Assembly (NCBI GenBank): GCA_003156695.1
Contig: PMHN01000358.1
Coordinates: 2,921 to 8,320, forward strand
Direction of reading: 5' to 3'
DNA from: Gammaproteobacteria bacterium
GTDB lineage: Bacteria; Pseudomonadota; Gammaproteobacteria; Steroidobacterales; Steroidobacteraceae
Length of the DNA: 5,400 bases
In this document: positions 1-4,842 of the stretch, in pieces
How positions within the stretch are numbered: position 1 is the first letter of the stretch
Layout of the letters: each line of letters opens with the position of its first letter
Made by a program: the position numbers and the translations under genes
The notes under the pieces: model-generated
What the model saw: only the letters and a program-made list of their open reading frames with translations
Database searches by the model: none
What the model was told of the DNA's origin: nothing

Positions 1-19
1 GGAGTGGAGCGGTTGGCCT

Positions 20-47
20 GCCGAAAGCGCCGCAGGCGGCTTTCGGC
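20..47 (-). other. Stem-loop just downstream of fabH
   Basis: An inverted repeat has arms GCCGAAAGC (20-28) and GCTTTCGGC (39-47), a perfect 9-bp stem with a 10-nt GC-rich loop. It begins 4 bp beyond the fabH stop. No T-run follows on either strand, so it is not a classical intrinsic terminator. It could be a 3' stabilising or processing hairpin between fabH and the next operon gene (fabD in relatives, outside the window), or a REP-like element. The structure is seen directly; its role is a guess. Confidence 0.5.
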
Positions 48-51
48 CAAT

Positions 52-1008
52 TTAATAGCGCACCAGCGCCGAACCCCAGGTAAAGCCGCCACCGAAGGCC
101 TCCAGAAGCAGCAGCTCGCCGCGTTTGATGCGCCCGTCGCGCACCGCGACGTCGAGCGCGAGCGGCACCGAGGCCGCAGAAGTATTGCCGTGCTCCTGCA
201 CGGTCAGGATCACCTTCTCCATCGGCATATCCAGACGGCGCGCCATCGCCTGGATGATGCGGATGTTGGCCTGGTGCGGGACCAGCCAGTCGAGCGCTTC
301 CTTGTTGAGACCGTTGGCGGCGAGCGTCTCGTCCACCGCCTGGCCGAGCTTGGTGACGGCAACCTTGAAGACCTCGTTCCCCGCCATCGTGATCGTGAGC
401 TTGGGTGCAAAGCCCCTGGAAACGCCGCTGCTGCAGTACAGCAGATCCTTGTAGCGACCGTCGGCATGCAGGTGCGTCGAGAGTATCCCCGGCGCCGCAC
501 TCGGCTCGAGTACCACGGCGCCGGCGCCATCGGCGAACAACACCGCGGTGCCACGGTCGCTCCAATCGGTGATGCGCGACAGGGTTTCCGAGCCGATGAC
601 CAGCGCGCGCCTGGCTTCCCCGCAGCGCACGTACTTGTCGGCGATCGACAGCGCGTACATGAATCCCGCGCAGGCAGTCTCGACACTGAACGCGGGCCCT
701 CCGCGACAGCCCAGACGCTCTTGCAGCAGCACTCCGCAGTTGGGAAACACCAGGTCCGGGGTCGTGGTGCCGAAGGCGATGAAATCAACGTCGGTGGGTG
801 CGATGCCGGCGGCATCCAGCGCGCGGCGCGCGGCTTCCTCGCCGAGGTCGACCGTCGTCTGCCCGTCGGCGGCGATGTGTCGGCGTTCGATTCCGGTGCG
901 GGTGCGAATCCACTCATCGGTGGTATCAACCATCTTCTCCAGGTCGAAGTTGGTGATGACTTTTTCGGGCAGGTAGGAGCCAGTGCCGGCGATACGCGAA
1001 TAAATCAA
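52..1008 (-). CDS. fabH: Beta-ketoacyl-[acyl-carrier-protein] synthase III (KAS III)
   Basis: FabH condenses acetyl-CoA with malonyl-ACP to give acetoacetyl-ACP, the first step of type II fatty acid synthesis in the cytoplasm. The 318-residue protein matches the family length (317 in E. coli). It opens with [11 protein letters not shown] and [16 protein letters not shown], as in E. coli. The catalytic triad is visible: Cys113 in TACAGF, His245 in VPHQANIR and Asn275 in GNTSAAS. The C-terminal glycine loop [15 protein letters not shown] is intact. The start is a TTG (1008-1006) at the position of the E. coli start, with an AGGAG 7 nt upstream. The open frame extends further upstream, but that part is out-of-frame plsX sequence and matches nothing. 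The TTG overlaps the plsX stop as TTGA, suggesting translational coupling. It is the last operon gene in the window. Family assignment is very secure; the TTG start is well supported. Confidence 0.97.
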   Translation of the reverse strand: MIYSRIAGTGSYLPEKVITNFDLEKMVDTTDEWIRTRTGIERRHIAADGQTTVDLGEEAARRALDAAGIAPTDVDFIAFGTTTPDLVFPNCGVLLQERLGCRGGPAFSVETACAGFMYALSIADKYVRCGEARRALVIGSETLSRITDWSDRGTAVLFADGAGAVVLEPSAAPGILSTHLHADGRYKDLLYCSSGVSRGFAPKLTITMAGNEVFKVAVTKLGQAVDETLAANGLNKEALDWLVPHQANIRIIQAMARRLDMPMEKVILTVQEHGNTSAASVPLALDVAVRDGRIKRGELLLLEAFGGGFTWGSALVRY

Positions 1009-2015
1009 CTGGCCGCTCCTTGCGCCTGCAGCGCCTGCGCGATGTGCTCGGTGAGTCCGCGGCGTGCCGCAAGAGCCGCGGTGCCGATCGCACGCGAGAA
1101 GGCGACACTGTCGGCGCGACCGTGACTTTTTACCACGATCCCGGCGAGACCCACCATGCAGGCGCCGTTGTAGCGGCGCGGATCGAGCCCGGCGGCGGCG
1201 CGCCGCAGCACCGGACGCGCGATGAGACCGGCCAGGCGGTCGGCCCACGAGGCCTGAAATTCCTGGCGCATGCGGTCCGCGATCAGGCCGGCGACACCCT
1301 CCATGGTCTTGAGCGCCACATTCCCCGTGAAGCCGTCCGTCACGACCACATCGACGGCACCGGAAAAGATGTCGTCACCTTCTACGAAGCCCACGTAGTT
1401 GAGCCCGGACTGCAGCAGCAGCGCGTGCGCAGACTGCACGACCTCGTGGCCCTTGATGTCCTCCTCGCCGATATTGAGGAGGCCAATGCGTGGTGCGGCA
1501 AGTCCGTAGATGTCGCGCGCGATGATGGCGCCCATGGCGGCGAACTGCCGCAGCTGCTCCGGTGTCGCCTTGGTGTTGGCGCCCAGGTCGAGCATGTGCG
1601 TGTGCCCGTGCGCTGCGGGAATCGGTGCAATGATCGCCGCACGTTCCACGCCGGGCAGCGTCCGCAACACGAAGTGCGCGATGGCGGTGAGCGCGCCGGT
1701 GTTGCCGGCGCTTACCGCTGCGCAGGCGCGCCCGTCATGCACCAGGTCGATCGCCAGGCGCATCGAAGAGTCTTTCTTGCGTCTGATTGCCTCGCGCGGC
1801 TTGTCGTCCATCGCCACCACCTGCGCGGCGGGTACCGCGACGACACGCTCCCGGGTCGCAGCAGGGAGCGACGCCAGCGCCGTGCGCAGCAGCTGCCCAT
1901 CCCCCACGAGCAGCGCGCGCAGCTCCGGGTCGTCGGCCAGCGCACGCAAGGCGCCGGCAACGTACTCGTGCGGCTCGGAGTCGCCGCTCATGACATCGAT
2001 CGCGATCGGCAGCAC
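1005..2015 (-). CDS. plsX: Phosphate acyltransferase PlsX (acyl-ACP:phosphate acyltransferase)
   Basis: PlsX converts acyl-ACP and inorganic phosphate to acyl phosphate, the acyl donor for PlsY in phosphatidic acid synthesis, and acts at the inner face of the membrane. The 336-residue product has the family landmarks in order: an N-terminal IAIDVMSGD strand-loop (residues 4-12), SAGNTGAL (102-109), [10 protein letters not shown] (141-150), LLNIGEE (179-185), [10 protein letters not shown] (210-219), [11 protein letters not shown] (226-236), and a C-terminal [12 protein letters not shown]...VVKSHG block (about 281-299). The start is GTG at 2015-2013, preceded by AAAAGGG with a 5-nt spacer; an in-frame TAG (the rpmF stop) bounds it upstream. 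The gap to rpmF is 30 bp and the stop overlaps the fabH start. One oddity is that the usual DxMGGD motif reads DVMSGD here. Identity is secure. Confidence 0.96.
   Translation of the reverse strand: MLPIAIDVMSGDSEPHEYVAGALRALADDPELRALLVGDGQLLRTALASLPAATRERVVAVPAAQVVAMDDKPREAIRRKKDSSMRLAIDLVHDGRACAAVSAGNTGALTAIAHFVLRTLPGVERAAIIAPIPAAHGHTHMLDLGANTKATPEQLRQFAAMGAIIARDIYGLAAPRIGLLNIGEEDIKGHEVVQSAHALLLQSGLNYVGFVEGDDIFSGAVDVVVTDGFTGNVALKTMEGVAGLIADRMRQEFQASWADRLAGLIARPVLRRAAAGLDPRRYNGACMVGLAGIVVKSHGRADSVAFSRAIGTAALAARRGLTEHIAQALQAQGAAS
1016..1020 (-). promoter_or_regulatory. fabH ribosome binding site (decides the TTG start)
   Basis: The minus strand reads AGGAG followed by a 7-nt spacer and then TTG. 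It lies inside the last codons of plsX. This strong, well-spaced site, together with homology of the residues that follow, selects the TTG at 1008-1006 over any upstream start in the longer open frame. Confidence 0.8.
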
Positions 2016-2045
2016 GCAGGCCCTTTTAGGTCCGGCGTTGCGGGG

Positions 2046-2240
2046 CTATTCCTTGTCCTCGGTTCCGGCGGGCTTTTCGATCACGCGCTTGCCCCGGTAG
2101 AAACCGTCCGGCGTGATGCGGTGCCGCAGGTGCGTTTCACCCGACTGCGGGTCGACGGACAGCGCCGGCTTCGCCAGCGAGTCGTGCGAGCGGCGCATGC
2201 CGCGTGTCGAGGGCGTTTTGCGGCTTTTTTGAACGGGCAT
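2046..2240 (-). CDS. rpmF: 50S ribosomal protein L32 (bL32)
   Basis: This is bL32, a small basic protein of the large ribosomal subunit. The 64-residue product carries the signature [11 protein letters not shown] near the N-terminus, followed by [20 protein letters not shown] and FYRGKRVI, matching E. coli L32 block by block. It has no cysteines, so it is the zinc-independent form. The C-terminus runs about 7 residues ([10 protein letters not shown] region) past the usual end and is charged. The ATG at 2240-2238 has a strong GAGGAG with 7-nt spacing. It sits between yceD (32-bp gap) and plsX (30-bp gap), the conserved yceD-rpmF-plsX order, and is most likely co-transcribed from the promoter before yceD; I see no separate strong promoter in the short gap. 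Confidence 0.97.
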   Translation of the reverse strand: MPVQKSRKTPSTRGMRRSHDSLAKPALSVDPQSGETHLRHRITPDGFYRGKRVIEKPAGTEDKE

Positions 2241-2247
2241 ATATCAG

Positions 2248-2253
2248 CTCCTC
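2248..2253 (-). promoter_or_regulatory. rpmF ribosome binding site
   Basis: GAGGAG on the minus strand lies 7 nt before the rpmF ATG. It is the strongest Shine-Dalgarno in the operon, fitting a ribosomal protein that must be made in much larger amounts than its enzyme neighbours. That expression reading is inference. Confidence 0.75.
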
Positions 2254-2272
2254 AGATCCAACTTAAAACACT

Positions 2273-2785
2273 CTAACGTTTCAGCAGCTCGCCCAGGCGC
2301 GCGAACGGCTTGTGCCTCTCGCCGCGCTGCTCGCTGGTCGCGGCAGGCAGCGCCGGCGGCGCCGCGCACTCATCACCCTCCTCGTGCAGCGGCACGATGG
2401 GCAACGTCAGCAACAACTCCTCCGTGACGAGCTCTCCGATCCCGATCCGGCCCCCCGGGGCGAGCATCGCCTCGAGGTCTGCGGGCACGCGGGCGGCGTC
2501 CGCCTCCGATCCCACCAGTCCCACCCGCACCCGCCTGTCGATGGCAAGCTCGAGCGGTCTCATGCACCGCTGGCACTCGAGTATCGCCATACCGTTCATC
2601 GTGAGCTCAGCCACAGCGACCCCCTGCTGGCGTGCAAAATGCGCGCGGCCGCTCACCTGACCGCCAACGCCCGCAGGCAGCGAGCGCAAACCGGTCAGTT
2701 CGGCGAGCGGGACAGCAAAGTCGACGTCGGCTCCGCCATCGGCCAGCCGGTCGACTTCGAGCGGCCTCGACCAGGGGGACGACAT
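2273..2785 (-). CDS. yceD: YceD family protein (DUF177), probable 23S rRNA accumulation factor
   Basis: Members of this family are encoded next to rpmF across bacteria and have been linked to 23S rRNA accumulation; the molecular activity is not established. The 170-residue product (E. coli YceD is 173) shows the family core: a paired-cysteine motif LECQRCMRP (Cys71, Cys74), the acidic/hydrophobic stretch GELVTEELLLTLPIVPLH (roughly residues 117-134) followed by an acidic segment with a third cysteine, Cys140, and the C-terminal KPFARLGELLKR, matching NPFAVLASLKRK of E. coli. The ATG at 2785-2783 is chosen because SRPLEVDRLAD right after it aligns with the E. coli N-terminus. The open frame continues upstream, but that segment contains the yceD promoter. 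No Shine-Dalgarno precedes this ATG, and the predicted transcript start is only a few bases away. It is the first gene of the operon. Confidence 0.9.
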   Translation of the reverse strand: MSSPWSRPLEVDRLADGGADVDFAVPLAELTGLRSLPAGVGGQVSGRAHFARQQGVAVAELTMNGMAILECQRCMRPLELAIDRRVRVGLVGSEADAARVPADLEAMLAPGGRIGIGELVTEELLLTLPIVPLHEEGDECAAPPALPAATSEQRGERHKPFARLGELLKR

Positions 2786-2793
2786 GGGGCGCG

Positions 2794-2799
2794 TATAAT
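2794..2799 (+). promoter_or_regulatory. Candidate maf promoter -10 (TATAAT)
   Basis: The plus strand carries a perfect TATAAT at 2794-2799, overlapping the minus-strand -10 of yceD. No good -35 is present at 16-18 bp upstream (the sequence there is CCAGGG-like) and there is no extended TG motif. Transcription from it would start near 2806, giving maf a leader of about 50 nt. It may be a weak maf promoter or a by-product of the symmetric -10 sequence. Confidence 0.45.
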
Positions 2800-2823
2800 A
2801 GGTACCGACCCGGTCCAAGTCAA
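2795..2823 (-). promoter_or_regulatory. Sigma70-type promoter for the yceD-rpmF-plsX-fabH operon
   Basis: On the minus strand, TTGACT (2823-2818) and TATTAT (2800-2795) are separated by exactly 17 bp, each hexamer matching the sigma70 consensus at five of six positions. Transcription would begin around 2790-2785, at or just before the yceD ATG (2785). This is the best promoter match in the window and sits where the operon should start. It is predicted by eye only. Confidence 0.7.
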
Positions 2824-2857
2824 AGTCGGATTTGGGGCTAAGCCATTGTTTTCTCGC

Positions 2858-3439
2858 GTGCAACCGCCCTTAATCCTCGCCTCGACATCCGCGTACCGGC
2901 GCGAGCTTCTCGCGCGGCTGCGGCTGCCGTTTGAAGCACTGCCCCCGGGGGTCGCAGAGGGCCGGGTAAACGGCGAGTCGGCCGCCGACCGCGCGCTGCG
3001 CCTCGCGCACGCGAAAGCGCAGGCGATCGCAAGCGCGCACCCCGATGCCATGGTTATCGGCAGCGACCAGGTCGCACACGCCGGCGAGCGGCAACTCGAG
3101 AAGCCTGGCGACGCGGAGCGCTGCCGCGCACAGCTCGCGTTCTTGAGTGGCGGCACGGCGCGCTTCTACACCGCGTGCACCGTGCTGGGCGTTGCTGCCG
3201 GGGTGCGCCTGGCGCATGTAGACACCACGACGGTGCTGCTGCGCTCGCTCACGAACACGGAAATAGAGCGCTATGTCGCCAGTGAGCAGCCGTTTGACTG
3301 TGCCGGGGGATTCAAGGCCGAAGGCGCCGGGATCGCGCTCTTCGAGCGCATCGAGAGTCAGGATCCGACCGCGCTCATCGGCTTGCCACTCATCTGGCTC
3401 GCGCAGGCGCTGCGCGCCGCGGGTTACCGCGTGCCTTAG
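2858..3439 (+). CDS. yceF: Maf/YceF-type nucleotide pyrophosphatase (probable 7-methyl-GTP pyrophosphatase)
   Basis: Maf-like proteins hydrolyse non-canonical nucleoside triphosphates to monophosphates; the YceF subgroup prefers 7-methyl-GTP, probably cleaning the nucleotide pool. The 193-residue product (E. coli YceF is 194) has LILASTSAYRRELL at residues 5-18 (Ser and Arg pair of the phosphate site), GSDQV at 68-72 with the catalytic-type Asp70 and the YceF-specific Gln, Lys82 in LEKP, DCAGGFKAEG at 147-156 and QDPTALIGLPL at 168-178. The usual VDE motif reads VAE (residues 32-34): Glu is kept and Asp is lost. The GTG at 2858 is chosen because it gives the E. coli-like N-terminus. A TTG at 2846, with a GGGG 8 nt upstream, is the alternative (197 aa). 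The gene diverges from yceD and its last 50 bp overlap the end of rluC. Confidence 0.92.
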   Translation: MQPPLILASTSAYRRELLARLRLPFEALPPGVAEGRVNGESAADRALRLAHAKAQAIASAHPDAMVIGSDQVAHAGERQLEKPGDAERCRAQLAFLSGGTARFYTACTVLGVAAGVRLAHVDTTTVLLRSLTNTEIERYVASEQPFDCAGGFKAEGAGIALFERIESQDPTALIGLPLIWLAQALRAAGYRVP

Positions 3440-4481
3440 CGGCGCGAGCACCGGCCGCTGGGGCGCGGGCCGTGGTCCGTGAGCGGCGTTTGCTGGCGGT
3501 GAGCGCATCGAGCACGGCGGCAAGTTCCGGCGGCAGGGGCGTGTTGACGCTGAACTGCCCGCCCTGGGGCCAGTTGAAACTCACGCTGTGCGCGTGCAGA
3601 AACATGCGCTTGAGTCCCAGCGCGCGCATCGCTTCGTTAAAAGCCGAGTCGCCGTACTTCTCATCGCCCGCAACGGGGTGGCCCGCATGCTGCGCGTGCA
3701 CGCGGATCTGGTGCGTGCGGCCGGTCTCGAGCATGACCTCGACGAGTGTCGCCGTCTTGCCGAAGAACTGCACCGGACGGAACGCACTCACCGAGGCCTT
3801 GCCTCCGGGAGCCACGCGCACCGTGCGCTCGCCGCCGACGCGGGTATCGGTGCGCAGCGGCGCATCGATGCGCTTGGCGCCCAGATCCCACGGACCCTTG
3901 AGGAGAGCGAGGTAGCGCTTCTCGAACCCCTCCTCACGCAAGAGGCCATGCAGCGTGCGCAATGCGCTGCCGCGACGTGCAATCAGCAGACAGCCGCTCG
4001 TGTCCCGATCGAGGCGATGCACGAGCTCCAGGGACTCATCGGGCCGCAGTGTCCGCAAGGCCTCGATCACCCCGAAACTGACACCGCTGCCGCCGTGCAC
4101 GGCGATCCCGGCCGGCTTGTCGAGCACCAGGAGCTTGTCGTCTTCGTAAATGATGGCCTTGCCGATTCGCTCGGCGAGACCTGCGGCAGGCCGGCCGGCC
4201 TCGGCGGGAGGCGCGATCCTGACGGGCGGGATGCGAACTTTATCGAGCAGCGCGAGGCGCGTCTCGGGGCCCGCGCGCTTGCCGTTCACGCGCACCTCGC
4301 CCTTACGAATGACACGGTAGACGCGGCTGCGCGGCACGCCGCCTAAACGCTTCTGAACGTAGTTATCCAGGCGCTGGCCGGCCTCGTCCTCACTCACCTC
4401 AAAGTGCTGAACCGCGGTACGGATTCCGGGGCTCTCCTGGGGTGCTAAAGGGGCCGGTAAATCGATTTTCACGTAAGGCAT
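3390..4481 (-). CDS. rluC: 23S rRNA pseudouridine synthase RluC (RluA family)
   Basis: In E. coli RluC converts uridines 955, 2504 and 2580 of 23S rRNA to pseudouridine. The product, 363 residues from the ATG at 4481-4479, has an S4 RNA-binding domain at about 25-88 (AGQRLDNYVQKRLGGVPRSR, then RKGEVRVNGKR). The pseudouridine synthase domain follows, with LLVLDKPAGIAVHGGSG, the catalytic motif HRLDRDTSG (155-163, Asp158 the likely nucleophile) and GRTHQIRVH (254-262). The GVIEALRTLRP segment fits RluC rather than RluD. After the family end (about residue 330) comes a 33-residue tail of Arg, Lys, Ala and Pro with 12 basic residues, absent from the 319-aa E. coli protein; its last part is antisense to the end of maf. 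This ATG is preferred over an upstream one at 4541 because the earlier start would span the palindromic -10. No clear Shine-Dalgarno precedes it. Confidence 0.95.
   Translation of the reverse strand: MPYVKIDLPAPLAPQESPGIRTAVQHFEVSEDEAGQRLDNYVQKRLGGVPRSRVYRVIRKGEVRVNGKRAGPETRLALLDKVRIPPVRIAPPAEAGRPAAGLAERIGKAIIYEDDKLLVLDKPAGIAVHGGSGVSFGVIEALRTLRPDESLELVHRLDRDTSGCLLIARRGSALRTLHGLLREEGFEKRYLALLKGPWDLGAKRIDAPLRTDTRVGGERTVRVAPGGKASVSAFRPVQFFGKTATLVEVMLETGRTHQIRVHAQHAGHPVAGDEKYGDSAFNEAMRALGLKRMFLHAHSVSFNWPQGGQFSVNTPLPPELAAVLDALTASKRRSRTTARAPAAGARAAKARGNPRRAAPARAR
3438..3459. other. Hairpin at the maf stop codon, inside the rluC tail
   Basis: AGCGGC (3438-3443) and GCCGCT (3454-3459) form a 6-bp stem with a 10-nt loop, starting within the maf TAG. 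No T-run follows on the plus strand, so evidence for an intrinsic terminator is weak. It is the only structure I noticed where the convergent maf and rluC transcripts meet. Confidence 0.25.
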
Positions 4482-4510
4482 TGTTTCTACAATGGTCTGT
4501 CGAGTATACT
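4481..4510 (+). promoter_or_regulatory. Candidate rne promoter
   Basis: The plus strand has TATACT at 4505-4510 with a weak TTGTTT 18 bp upstream (4481-4486, three of six to consensus, overlapping the first base of the rluC start codon). Transcription would start near 4517, about 325 nt before the rne ATG. A long leader of that order is known for E. coli rne (361 nt), which supports the placement. The same -10 reads on the minus strand for rluC. Confidence 0.5.
4503..4508 (-). promoter_or_regulatory. Candidate rluC promoter -10 (TATACT)
   Basis: AGTATACT at 4503-4510 is a perfect palindrome, so the minus strand reads TATACT at 4508-4503, five of six to consensus. A start near 4496 would leave rluC a leader of only about 15 nt without a clear Shine-Dalgarno. 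I find no good -35 at 16-18 bp, so confidence is limited. Confidence 0.45.
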
Positions 4511-4516
4511 CTGTCG

Positions 4517-4842
4517 GTCGTCCGTGAATCGGACGCGCCACTGGTCGGCGGCCTTGAGCCGCCGCCTGTTCAGTTGGACCTCCTTAACGAGGCCATCGCA
4601 TTGGGCCGACAAGATCGCGCCACCTGCGTCGACAGTTCGCACAGCGAGACTTCCGCAGTCGGTGCCGTCGGTTGAGTTCACCGAAGGTTTCTTATCCTCA
4701 CCGCCCTCTGGGGCGGTCAGTAACGTGAATATCGAGACTCGCTCTCCTTCGTCAGGTTCCAGGAATCTTCGCTGCCGCGGACGTACGGTCCTGCGGTCTC
4801 CCGCCGCATGCTTGCCGGCCCCTCACCGCACGGTAGGGGCAC
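4517..4842 (+). promoter_or_regulatory. Probable rne 5' leader with multiple stem-loops
   Basis: Between the candidate rne promoter and the rne ATG there is no credible gene, but several stem-loops can be drawn: 4546-4564 (perfect 7-bp CGGCGGC/GCCGCCG, loop CTTGA), 4575-4595 (TGG and CCTC paired with GAGG and CCA, one bulged A), 4700-4717 (perfect 7-bp ACCGCCC/GGGCGGT, loop TCTG), 4775-4796 (CCGC and GGAC paired with GTCC and GCGG, one bulged T) and 4818-4840 at the ribosome binding site. In E. coli a structured rne leader mediates feedback: RNase E senses it and cleaves its own mRNA. The position, length and hairpin density suggest the same here, but I cannot confirm homology to the known rne5 element from sequence alone. 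The pyrimidine-rich GGTTTCTTATCC segment (4687-4698) before the second 7-bp hairpin is a possible single-stranded cleavage site. Confidence 0.55.
4818..4840 (+). promoter_or_regulatory. Hairpin masking the rne Shine-Dalgarno
   Basis: GCCCCT (4818-4823) pairs perfectly with AGGGGC (4835-4840), and after one bulged C the stem continues as ACC/GGT (4825-4827 with 4832-4834) around a GCAC tetraloop. The 3' arm contains AGGGG (4835-4839), the only Shine-Dalgarno-like sequence before the rne ATG at 4843. The nine base pairs, mostly G-C, would hide the ribosome site when folded. Pairing is seen directly; regulation is inferred. Confidence 0.55.

Noticed and set aside
4..1125. A 373-codon plus-strand open frame opposite fabH and plsX
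   Set aside because: It is a GC-rich antisense shadow: Arg/Ala/Gly-rich composition, no recognisable domain, no ribosome site, and the opposite strand encodes well-conserved FabH.
1009..1248. An 80-residue N-terminal extension of FabH
   Set aside because: The segment is plsX read in another frame, is Arg-rich and unlike any KAS III N-terminus, while the TTG at 1008 has a good ribosome site and the correct homology start.
1020..2276. A 418-codon plus-strand open frame across plsX and rpmF
   Set aside because: It is antisense to two highly conserved genes, has no recognised motif, and arises from third-position GC bias.
2786..2863. A longer YceD with 26 extra N-terminal residues
   Set aside because: This stretch contains the yceD promoter hexamers and lies upstream of the position where alignment to E. 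coli YceD begins.
2870..3523. A 217-codon minus-strand open frame opposite maf
   Set aside because: It is antisense to a clear Maf protein and shows no family resemblance of its own.
4482..4541. A 20-residue N-terminal extension of RluC
   Set aside because: It would start upstream of the palindromic -10 element, has no ribosome site, and does not resemble RluC N-termini.
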